64,000 bases of DNA from Lachnospiraceae bacterium (GTDB taxonomy: Bacteria; Bacillota; Clostridia; Lachnospirales; Lachnospiraceae). Within the stretch, counting starts at the first letter, position 1. Every line of letters begins with the position of its first letter. Position numbers and translations under genes: made by a program. Below the pieces are notes generated by a model. It did no database searches. It saw only the letters and a program-made list of their open reading frames with translations, and was not told where the DNA came from. The stretch lies in NCBI GenBank assembly GCA_016286035.1, contig JAEERY010000077.1:1-64000 (forward strand), in the 5' to 3' direction. Positions 43,098 to 50,113 of this stretch are shown one piece after another.

Positions 43098-44549
43098 TTA
43101 ACCTCTGAATATAATGTGATATGGGTTCCTGTCATCATCCAAGGCTTTATAAGCCTCTTCAGTCTCTTTTTTTATATCTATGGATCCTCTTATCCTGTCT
43201 ATGCTCTCTAAATCCTCTGTGTATCTTTTGATATTAGAATGATCAAACGACTTTGCGAAATTGAGTTTATATATGTAGTAATATATGTGATCATGCCTCT
43301 TAAGTATCTTATATAAGAGCTCATCCGCTTCTGTGATATCATCTCCCAAAAGATATCTTTTTTCTTTAAGTCGCTTATCGATCTCTTTAAAAGCATCCGC
43401 TTCAAGATGAGCCCATCTTTCAAGCTCATTCTGATATGTAGCCCTGGCTGCTCTTTCGATCGGTTTTATAAGAGCTGCTTTAAGATACTCGATCTCATCT
43501 TTAACATTCTTATGCTCATATATGCTTTCGTTATTATCCTCATATACAAACTTGTTATCAGGATCTGATGAAAGCCTCTCTCTTCCCGTTAGGCTTAGCA
43601 GTTTACTGTTATCCGGACCTGTCGCGATAAGGCCGTAAACATTTCCAAGCTTTGCCCTCATATGAGGTGACAGCTGATAATGCTTCTTTATCCATTCCAG
43701 CTTTGTGAATTCATAAAAGGCCTCGGTCTGATATAGATCCCTTGTATATCCCCAAAGATTGGGATAATCCTCTAGTCGCTTTTTGTTGACACCGAACACC
43801 AGATGATAGTTGATATGAAATCTTATCAGCGCCACATAAAGATGTATGTCGGAAAGAGTTATATGATCACCGTTTACAAATCTCCTGTCAGACAGTCTCT
43901 CTTCAAGTTTGTCCAAAGATGCAAAGTATCTCTCAAACCATTCATCATAAGTCTGCTGGTCAAGAGCAAATCCGCATCCGTAGGCATTGACCTCATGATT
44001 TATGAAATCGCTCCACTCATCGATCTCACCCTTAAGATCTTCAGGATAAAGATCAGGTGCATTCTCCTTATGAAATCTTTTCCAGTCTCTCACAAAGTAT
44101 TTGGGAATGTTTATCGGATCGTTCTGTACGACCTTTCCCGATGCTTCCTCAACTATGGCAGGGACTGTTGATCTTCCCGTAAATGTCGGATCACCTTTAA
44201 GATAAGCATCATCAAGGTAGTGTATCTTAAGTACAGGATCCACCTCACCGATATCTTCGGAGAATACCCAGCCTCTGGGATCTCTGAGTACTCCGCACTC
44301 ACCTATGCTTATCACTCTGTCCAGTCCCAGCAGACGAAGTGTTATGACTGCCTTGTTGGAATGAGGACATCCGGGCATCCAGATCAGTCTGTATCTGTCA
44401 GCCTCTATGGGCAGGTTATCCTCTTTGTCACCAAAGAGCTTATCAAAAACGAATTTTCTGTTCTCTATCTTTCCTGTATTTTTGTTTATCTGTTTCTTAA
44501 ATGTATTCTCAAATAAAGACACGCTCTGAAACGGTACTATGTATGACAT
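43098..44549 (-). CDS. Ecm4-like protein 4 with duplicated helical domain
   Basis: A 483-residue protein. Residues about 45-170 form the thioredoxin-like part with LIWMPGCPHSNKAVITLRLLGL (catalytic Cys kept, CPHS in place of CPWA). The first helical domain includes RRFVNGDHITLSDIHLYVALIRF. After a linker carrying RERLSSDPDNKFVYED (similar to the end of protein 2), a second helical domain of about 120 residues contains EKRYLLGDDITEADELLYKILKRHD. GGAGGAG precedes the start. It is the gene after the transporter ATPase. Confidence 0.85.
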   Translation of the reverse strand: MSYIVPFQSVSLFENTFKKQINKNTGKIENRKFVFDKLFGDKEDNLPIEADRYRLIWMPGCPHSNKAVITLRLLGLDRVISIGECGVLRDPRGWVFSEDIGEVDPVLKIHYLDDAYLKGDPTFTGRSTVPAIVEEASGKVVQNDPINIPKYFVRDWKRFHKENAPDLYPEDLKGEIDEWSDFINHEVNAYGCGFALDQQTYDEWFERYFASLDKLEERLSDRRFVNGDHITLSDIHLYVALIRFHINYHLVFGVNKKRLEDYPNLWGYTRDLYQTEAFYEFTKLEWIKKHYQLSPHMRAKLGNVYGLIATGPDNSKLLSLTGRERLSSDPDNKFVYEDNNESIYEHKNVKDEIEYLKAALIKPIERAARATYQNELERWAHLEADAFKEIDKRLKEKRYLLGDDITEADELLYKILKRHDHIYYYIYKLNFAKSFDHSNIKRYTEDLESIDRIRGSIDIKKETEEAYKALDDDRNPYHIIFRG

Positions 44550-44570
44550 GTTTCTCCTCCTGTTAACGTA

Positions 44571-45329
44571 TCAGATGATGTACTCGGGTTCATTGAACAG
44601 TTCGATCTTATGTATGAATTCTTTTACCCTTTCATTCTTCGGATTACCGAATATCTCTTTTGGAGTACCCTCTTCCAATATATGTCCGTTCTCCATGAAT
44701 ACGACCCTGGTAGCGACTTTTCTCACAAAATTCATCTCATGCGAAACCAAAAGCATGGTGTATCCTTCCTGAGCCACTTTTAAGATAGTCTCCAAAACCT
44801 CTCCTACCAGTTCCGGGTCAAGAGCAGATGTCGGTTCATCTAAAAGAAGCAGATCCGGTTCCATGGCAAGTGCTCTCGCTATCGCAACTCTCTGCTGCTG
44901 TCCGCCCGAAAGATGTCTCGGATAATGGTTTGCATGATCAGACAATCCAACTCTTTTTAGCTGTTCCTCTGCGATCTTTTTCGCCTTTTCTTTATCTGTC
45001 TTCTTTACAACGATCAGTCCCTCCATCACGTTTTGAAGGGCCGTTTTTTTTGAGAACAGGTTCCAGTTTTGAAACACCATTGCGGTCTTCTTTCTTATCG
45101 CTATAAGATCCTTGCGTGATGCTTTGTTAAGATTGACCTTAAGCTCATCTATAATAAGGCTTCCCTCTTCAGGCTTTTCCAGTCTGTCGATACATCTTAA
45201 CAGAGTTGACTTTCCTGTTCCCGATGGACCGATGATCGCTATTACATCTCCTTTATTTATCTTAAGATCTACTCCGTCAAGTACTACGTTGTCTCCAAAT
45301 CTCTTTTTAAGTCCGTTTACTTCGATCAT
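44571..45329 (-). CDS. Amino-acid (cystine-type) ABC transporter ATPase
   Basis: A 252-residue ATPase of the polar amino acid group (TcyC/TcyN, GlnQ-like). Walker A is GPSGTGKST, signature LSGGQQQRVAIARAL and Walker B LLLDEPTSALDPELVGEVL, followed by LVSHEMNFVRKVATRVVFMENG. It overlaps the permease gene by 4 nt. The neighbourhood (cysK, regulators of sulfur genes) suggests cystine or a cysteine derivative as substrate. Confidence 0.92.
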   Translation of the reverse strand: MIEVNGLKKRFGDNVVLDGVDLKINKGDVIAIIGPSGTGKSTLLRCIDRLEKPEEGSLIIDELKVNLNKASRKDLIAIRKKTAMVFQNWNLFSKKTALQNVMEGLIVVKKTDKEKAKKIAEEQLKRVGLSDHANHYPRHLSGGQQQRVAIARALAMEPDLLLLDEPTSALDPELVGEVLETILKVAQEGYTMLLVSHEMNFVRKVATRVVFMENGHILEEGTPKEIFGNPKNERVKEFIHKIELFNEPEYII

Positions 45330-46072
45330 GCCTTCTCACCATTCCTTACAGTACCCGTTACCTGATCAGGTATTCTTATCTTTTTCTCTATGACCTTGAT
45401 CGTATTCTCAACAACGATAGTTATCACCCAGTAAATGATGGCCAGCGAGATATATGTCTCAAAATATCTGAAGTTCCTTCCTGCGAGTATCTTTCCCTGT
45501 GCTGTCATCTCCACCACCGCACATGTGAATGCAAGCGACGTACCCTTTATGAGTCCGATAAATGAATTCCCCAGTGAAGGAAGAGCAACTTCAATCGCCT
45601 CAGGCAGGATTATCCTCTTTAAGACCTGCAGATAAGTCATACCGAGTGACTGTGCCGCTTCTATCTGACCTTTATCGACAGACTGCAGGGATGCTCTTAT
45701 TATCTCTGCATTGAATGCCGACTCATTTATCGCAAGTGCCACAAAGGCATACAGTATGGCGGGTACATTGTTTATGTTGTAGGCTGTCCCGTATTTTAAG
45801 TTCAGATACTTCAAAAACATCGGTATCCCGTAATAGGTGACATACAGCTGAACCAGTATCGGTGTACCTCTTATTACCGATATGAATACGGCAGCGATCT
45901 GTGAAAGCACCCTGACCCGCTTTATCCGGATCAGGGCTATTATCAATCCAAAGATCAGGCTGAACGCCATGGCTCCCAATGCCAGTTCTAGTGTTACAGG
46001 CAGGAATCTCAATATATCGGGTATGTTGGTAAATACCAGATTGACATCAAACAAATCCTTGGCTTCCATCAT
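45326..46072 (-). CDS. Amino-acid (cystine-type) ABC transporter permease
   Basis: A 248-residue permease with the HisMQ-type fold: TM segments from about residue 20, then RVLSQIAAVFISVIRGTPILVQLYVTYYGIP, NESAFNAEIIRASLQSVDKGQIEAAQSLGMTYLQ (EAA loop) and AFTCAVVEMTAQGKIL. Only one permease gene is present, so it probably acts as a homodimer. The spacing to the binding-protein gene is 14 nt. Confidence 0.92.
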   Translation of the reverse strand: MMEAKDLFDVNLVFTNIPDILRFLPVTLELALGAMAFSLIFGLIIALIRIKRVRVLSQIAAVFISVIRGTPILVQLYVTYYGIPMFLKYLNLKYGTAYNINNVPAILYAFVALAINESAFNAEIIRASLQSVDKGQIEAAQSLGMTYLQVLKRIILPEAIEVALPSLGNSFIGLIKGTSLAFTCAVVEMTAQGKILAGRNFRYFETYISLAIIYWVITIVVENTIKVIEKKIRIPDQVTGTVRNGEKA

Positions 46073-46086
46073 CTTTCTCCTGTATA

Positions 46087-47034
46087 CTAATTAGTTTTTC
46101 CTGCATTAAGCTTTTCGATCTCAGGTGACTGATCAACTCCGCCAAAATACTTCTCTGACAGTGCCTTAAGTGTTCCGTTCTCCTTAAGCTCGATTATCGC
46201 TTTGTCAATATCATCTCTAAGATCTGTTTCATCCTTCGGAAGGAGGTAATAAGCGTAAAGGTTATCTGCTATAAGCTTTGTCTCTTCCTCCGGAATGTCA
46301 AACTTTCCGATATCAAATCCGTACTCATCAACATAAGCTGTATACATAGGTCCGTCGATGATACCGAAATCCGTTGTTCCGTCTTCGATGTGCTGAAGCT
46401 CGATCGTTGTATCTGCATCGGTATATGTGATAGTTATCTCCTTGCCGGGATTAAGCTCGTTCCACTTTTCAACCGCTGTTGTAACGGATACTCCCGCACC
46501 GCCTTCAAAGCTCTTTCCTGCCGCATCCGCAAGTGAAGTTATAGGATCTGCATCTTTGTTGTAAACAAACACATAACTTACCTTGTCATAAGGAAGTGAG
46601 TAAAGATAATTGTTTGCTCTTTCCTCGTTGTATGAGAAGTTGTTGACACCTATCTGATAGTTTCCTGCGTTAAGACCAGCAAACACTGCAGAGAAGTCTG
46701 CCACTTCAAGTTCAAGCTCATACTGCGGAAGTATGTCAAATACTGCCTTCAGGACTTCGATGTCATAACCTGTTGCCTGATCGTTCTCGTCTACATATAC
46801 ATAAGGCTTGGGCATTCCTCCTGTCACAGCCTTGATGACTCTTACCTCAGTCTCATCTTCTTTTGCAGTTTCATCTGCCGCGTTTTCTTTAACCTCTTCT
46901 GCCTGTTTTACTTCCTCGCCATTATTCTGGGCTGCATTTGATGCAACAGCTGCACCGCATCCCGTGAGCGAAAACAGTCCAATTGTTCCTATAAGTGATA
47001 ATGTAATAAGCTTTGTAATTATATTCTTTTTCAT
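46087..47034 (-). CDS. Amino-acid (cystine-type) ABC transporter binding lipoprotein
   Basis: A 315-residue family 3 solute-binding lipoprotein. The signal peptide ends in LFSLTGC; a linker rich in Glu, Ala and Lys follows. The mature domain includes MPKPYVYVDENDQATGYDIE and VNNFSYNEERANNYLYSLPYD, as in cystine and cystine-analogue binders. The start at 47034 is preceded by GAGGAG; an in-frame extension to 47103 would put a non-signal sequence in front and is rejected. A 21-residue reading frame with its own ribosome binding site lies in the leader (47087-47152). Confidence 0.92.
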   Translation of the reverse strand: MKKNIITKLITLSLIGTIGLFSLTGCGAAVASNAAQNNGEEVKQAEEVKENAADETAKEDETEVRVIKAVTGGMPKPYVYVDENDQATGYDIEVLKAVFDILPQYELELEVADFSAVFAGLNAGNYQIGVNNFSYNEERANNYLYSLPYDKVSYVFVYNKDADPITSLADAAGKSFEGGAGVSVTTAVEKWNELNPGKEITITYTDADTTIELQHIEDGTTDFGIIDGPMYTAYVDEYGFDIGKFDIPEEETKLIADNLYAYYLLPKDETDLRDDIDKAIIELKENGTLKALSEKYFGGVDQSPEIEKLNAGKTN

Positions 47035-47086
47035 GATAATCTCCTCATTAAATACTGTTTTTCTAACCTTTGATATATCTAAAGCG

Positions 47087-47152
47087 TCACATGACATCAT
47101 CACTCCAACATCGCTGTGTATACCATTGTCTTGCCTTAATGTGATCTTTCAT
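47087..47152 (-). CDS. Possible leader peptide upstream of the cystine transporter
   Basis: A 21-codon reading frame starting at 47152, preceded by AGAGGAG with 4-nt spacing. It encodes a basic peptide beginning MKDHIKARQWYTQ and containing one Cys between Arg and Trp. It ends 52 nt before the transporter start. No database support can be given for so short a frame. It could be a translated leader or chance. Confidence 0.4.
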   Translation of the reverse strand: MKDHIKARQWYTQRCWSDDVM

Positions 47153-47169
47153 AATACTCCTCTTTTCCG

Positions 47170-47186
47170 CCTACCAATTCAGTAGG
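47170..47186. promoter_or_regulatory. Rrf2-type operator candidate in cystine transporter leader
   Basis: CCTA-N9-TAGG palindrome, extended here to GCCTAC-N7-GTAGGC, between the promoter and the leader peptide. As an RNA it could also fold as a 6-bp hairpin, but its alignment with the copies at the iscS and metY promoters favours a DNA site. Confidence 0.65.
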
Positions 47187-47202
47187 CTTTTGATGTATCT
47201 GA

Positions 47203-47271
47203 TTTTCACACAATTGATATCCTTTGTCTAATTCCTATTCGTTATAGGGTGTTATAGGTTTTGACTATAAC
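47203..47271 (-). promoter_or_regulatory. Cystine transporter operon promoter with LysR-type box
   Basis: On the minus strand a dyad ATAG-N7-CTAT (47271-47251), exactly 20 nt, TAGACA (47230-47225), then a weak -10 at 16-17 nt (TGAAAAT). The second palindrome CCTAT-N5-ATAGG (47248-47234) and GGAATT are placed as at metY. Confidence 0.82.
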
Positions 47272-47272
47272 A

Positions 47273-47303
47273 GAAAAAAGGAGCTCTCTTTTAAGAGAAC
47301 TCC
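47273..47303 (-). terminator. Terminator of the malY2-M20 operon
   Basis: On the minus strand GGAG.TCTCTT / AAGAGA.CTCC with a short loop and six T residues directly after; it follows the M20 peptidase stop by 18 nt. Confidence 0.9.
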
Positions 47304-47321
47304 TTAAAGTGTGTATTTATA

Positions 47322-48407
47322 TCAGTCTGTAGCCAGAGCAAGTGTCACCATTGCACTCATGGTAAGATCCTGGACGGAGGTATATTCGTTTGTGGTATGC
47401 ACGTTGTTCATACCGCAGGATATCACTATACCTTCTATACCGTGTTCCGCAAGACGGTTGTTGTCACTTCCGCCAAACGTCTTACCTGTCTGGGCTCTTA
47501 TCCCGCTCTTTTCACATGCTCTTATATATCTCTTTACAGTCTCAGAATCTTTTGATGTCTCGTAAGCCTTAAAGTTGATCTTTATCTCATGGTCTGATCT
47601 TGCTCCCGTACCTTCAACTGCTTTATTAAATATCTCTTCTATATGATCTGCCTGTTTTAATGCCTTATCATGTGAAAGGCTTCTTATCTCTCCCGTTATC
47701 ACAACTTTATCGGGAACAATGTTTGGAGCACTGCCTCCCTCTATAAGTCCGATGTTCACTGTCGTGTCTTCATCAATATGTCCGTTTGTGATCTCAGATA
47801 TGGCTTTGGCTGCGATCGCTATGGCATGTATACCGCTCTCCGGATCAAATCCGGAATGAGCACTCTTTCCGTATACTGTCTCTGTAAATGTAATTATGCT
47901 TGGAGCAGCAAGTGCACAGCCGCCGATCGGTCCGCTAAGATCCAAAACATAAGCCTGCTTTGCTTTTATCCTGTCAAAATCATATCCTGCGGTTCCGCTG
48001 CAAAACGACTCCTCCTGAACAGAAAAAAGGACTTCTATGTCACCATGTGAAAGTCCTTCCTCTTTTATTACCCTTAACATTTCTATTATACTCACAAGAC
48101 CTGATATATCATCTGCTCCGAGTACTGTTTTCTGATCAGAGGTTATCTTTCCGTTATCGTGTATGATTGCTTTCTTAGATCTTCCCGGACTTACCGTATC
48201 CATGTGGGAGGAAAACAGTATCGGATCCCTGTCTTTGTCTCCTGTTAAAAGACCATATATGTTTCCGATACTGTCACGTTCAACTTCAAGTCCAAGATCT
48301 GAAAGCAGACCCAAAAGATAATCCGATATCTCTTTTTCGTTGCCGGTCTCGCTGTCAAAAGAAACAAGTTTGACAAACTCGTTTACTATTCTGTCACTGT
48401 CTATCAT
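47322..48407 (-). CDS. M20 family metallopeptidase (PepT-like)
   Basis: A 361-residue cytoplasmic M20 zinc peptidase. Metal-binding residues are in FSSHMDTV (HxD), LGADDISG (bridging Asp) and SVQEESFCSG (Glu-Glu), with a later VHTTNEY His. The dimerisation domain is in the middle (GKSAHSGFDPESGIHAIAIAAKAI). It resembles tripeptidase T/YqjE-type aminopeptidases. It follows the C-S lyase by 16 nt and shares its LysR-type promoter, so the substrate may be a sulfur-containing dipeptide (for example Cys-Gly) or N-acyl-Cys derivative; this is inference. Confidence 0.88.
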   Translation of the reverse strand: MIDSDRIVNEFVKLVSFDSETGNEKEISDYLLGLLSDLGLEVERDSIGNIYGLLTGDKDRDPILFSSHMDTVSPGRSKKAIIHDNGKITSDQKTVLGADDISGLVSIIEMLRVIKEEGLSHGDIEVLFSVQEESFCSGTAGYDFDRIKAKQAYVLDLSGPIGGCALAAPSIITFTETVYGKSAHSGFDPESGIHAIAIAAKAISEITNGHIDEDTTVNIGLIEGGSAPNIVPDKVVITGEIRSLSHDKALKQADHIEEIFNKAVEGTGARSDHEIKINFKAYETSKDSETVKRYIRACEKSGIRAQTGKTFGGSDNNRLAEHGIEGIVISCGMNNVHTTNEYTSVQDLTMSAMVTLALATD

Positions 48408-48423
48408 AATATTCCCTCATTTT

Positions 48424-49668
48424 TTATCCCTGAGCGACCAAAGCATCATATGATGACTGAAATCTTATAATGTTATCAGTTCTTGAGTTATTCTCCAAAA
48501 GATTGGAAAGTCTCTCCAAAGCCTCCTTAAGTACGCTTCTGGGGCATGCAACATTTATTCTCTCAAATCCTTCCCCTGTATGTCCGAAGATCTTTCCGCT
48601 GTCAAGCCAAAGCTTTGCCTCATTTATGATCTTATCATCGAGGTCTTTGACATCTATAGAGCTGTTTCTGAAATCCAGCCAGATAAGATATGTACCCTCT
48701 GTATCGATCATGTTCACTCCGGGCAGATTGTTTTTAACATATTCTTTTGCAAACTCTATATTTTCTCTTATATATTCGATCATCGCATCATACCACTCTC
48801 CGCCTTTTTCATAGGCAGCCTGTGTTGCGACAAGTCCGAGTACGCTTAACTGACTGATACCCACAGCAGCGACCTGCTTTTCAAACTTCTTTCTTAAAAT
48901 GGTATTGGGTATGAAGATGTTTGATATGAGCATGCTTGCCAGATTGAAAGTCTTGCTGGGTGAGGTGCATGTGATACTTATATCCTCAAACTCTTTCTTG
49001 ATGCTCGCAAATACGGTATGCTCTCCCTTAAACACAAAGTCATGATGTATCTCATCGCTGATCACAAGAACACCGTGCTCAACACAGATATCACCGAGGC
49101 GTGTGAGTTCCTCTTTTGTCCACACTCTGCCTACAGGATTGTGAGGATTGCAAAGGAAGAAAAGCTTAACATCGTTTTCTGCGATCTTCTTTTCAAAGTC
49201 ATCAAAATCTATATGGTATCTGTTATCCTCGCCGAGTATAAGATCACTGCTTACAACTCTTCTCTCATTATCCTCTATAACCTCGTAAAAAGGATAATAT
49301 ATCGGAGACTGCAAGAGCACTGCATCACCTCTGTGAGTGAATGCCTTTACGGCTGCAGCGATCGCAAATACAACACCCGGAGTCTTTATAAGCCAGTTTT
49401 CCTTTATATCCCATCCGTGCCTTAGACTCATCCAGTTTTTAAGGATGTTAAAATAAGGTGTGGAAACCTCGCTGTATCCGAATATGGCATCTTTTGCTCT
49501 CTTAACTATCGCATCTTCAACATATGAGGAGGTCTTGAAGTCCATGTCAGCAACCCATAAAGGAAGCACATCTTCAGGCATTCCTCTTTTGACCGCGAAA
49601 TCATATTTAAGACAATCGGTATTTTTTCTGTTTATCACTGTGTCAAAATCCAGGTTTCTTTCTGCCAT
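48424..49668 (-). CDS. MalY/PatB family C-S lyase 2
   Basis: A 414-residue PLP lyase of the MalY/PatB group. Features: LDFDTVINRKNTDCLKYDF, WVADMDFKTSSYVED, LFFLCNPHNPVGRVW, the PLP Lys in TSPSKTFNLASML and the C-terminal FERINVACPRSVLKE. It should cleave the C-beta-S bond of cystathionine or other Cys S-conjugates, releasing thiol or sulfide. It is a paralogue of the 29.2-30.4 kb gene. It leads the malY2-M20 operon, driven by a promoter with a LysR-type box. Confidence 0.92.
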   Translation of the reverse strand: MAERNLDFDTVINRKNTDCLKYDFAVKRGMPEDVLPLWVADMDFKTSSYVEDAIVKRAKDAIFGYSEVSTPYFNILKNWMSLRHGWDIKENWLIKTPGVVFAIAAAVKAFTHRGDAVLLQSPIYYPFYEVIEDNERRVVSSDLILGEDNRYHIDFDDFEKKIAENDVKLFFLCNPHNPVGRVWTKEELTRLGDICVEHGVLVISDEIHHDFVFKGEHTVFASIKKEFEDISITCTSPSKTFNLASMLISNIFIPNTILRKKFEKQVAAVGISQLSVLGLVATQAAYEKGGEWYDAMIEYIRENIEFAKEYVKNNLPGVNMIDTEGTYLIWLDFRNSSIDVKDLDDKIINEAKLWLDSGKIFGHTGEGFERINVACPRSVLKEALERLSNLLENNSRTDNIIRFQSSYDALVAQG

Positions 49669-49701
49669 GGTTTTTACCTCGCTTTCATCTTGCTGATTTA
49701 A

Positions 49702-49771
49702 AGTATAGCAACCACATAGGTAATTGTATAATCCTTAAAATCTTTTATTATATATAGGTTTTGCCTATAAC
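49702..49771 (-). promoter_or_regulatory. malY2 operon promoter with LysR-type box
   Basis: On the minus strand a dyad ATAG-N7-CTAT (49771-49751; one outer base differs from the other three copies), exactly 20 nt, TATACA (49730-49725), 17 nt, TATACT (49707-49702) with TGC before the -10. No CCTA-N9-TAGG site is present here. Confidence 0.82.
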
Positions 49772-49780
49772 ATAATAAAA

Positions 49781-49803
49781 GGGACTGTCAATTCGACAGG
49801 CCC
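49781..49803 (-). terminator. Orphan terminator upstream of malY2 promoter
   Basis: On the minus strand GGG.CTGTC-GAATT-GACAG.CCC followed by TTTTATT. It lies 262 nt after the lysR terminator, where no minus-strand gene is visible, so either it is a back-up terminator for lysR or it ends an unrecognised small RNA. Confidence 0.6.
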
Positions 49804-50064
49804 TCGTTTCTCGTAATGATCTTTACAGGATCCAATCAGAAGTTTTCCTTTTATCAGTTCCTGAATATTTCAGATTCAACCGTACTTATATAAACTATCT
49901 GTTTTTTTTACCGATATCATTAATAACAACATTGACAGGAGGTCAATTACATGATGAGATCCTATTAAAGGCGACGGGACTAATTAACAGACTTGGTTCC
50001 GTCGTTTTTAGTTGTCCGCTCATCTTCACTTTTCAAGTCCGACAGTACTATATAATATAAAAAT
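49804..50064 (+). other. Intergenic stretch with a five-codon frame, RBS hairpin and terminator
   Basis: No gene of normal size. On the plus strand positions 49931-49947 form ATTGAC-AGGAG-GTCAAT, a perfect hairpin with a ribosome binding site in its loop. A five-codon frame (49951-49968, MMRSY) follows at 8 nt. An intrinsic terminator comes next: CGACGGGA (49972-49979) with TTCCGTCG (49997-50004) and TTTTTA. The pieces are ordered as a short plus-strand transcript. There is no plus-strand gene downstream for an attenuator to control. No clear promoter was identified. Confidence 0.5.
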
Positions 50065-50097
50065 CCCCTTGAGAAAGCATATCAGCTCTCCAAGGGG
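50065..50097 (-). terminator. Terminator after lysR
   Basis: On the minus strand CCCCTTG.AGA (one bulge) stem with TCTCAAGGGG, then ATTTTTAT; 17 nt after the lysR stop. Confidence 0.85.
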
Positions 50098-50113
50098 AAT
50101 GTGTTTAATGATC

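Noticed and set aside
43082..43138. Longer cysK start overlapping the Ecm4-like gene
   Set aside because: The family begins at MSKIYHSIIELIGHTPLVEL, and GGGAGG is placed just before 43081.
47035..47103. Longer start for the cystine-type binding protein
   Set aside because: The extension places 23 non-signal residues ahead of a clear lipoprotein signal peptide; 47034 has GAGGAG at correct spacing.
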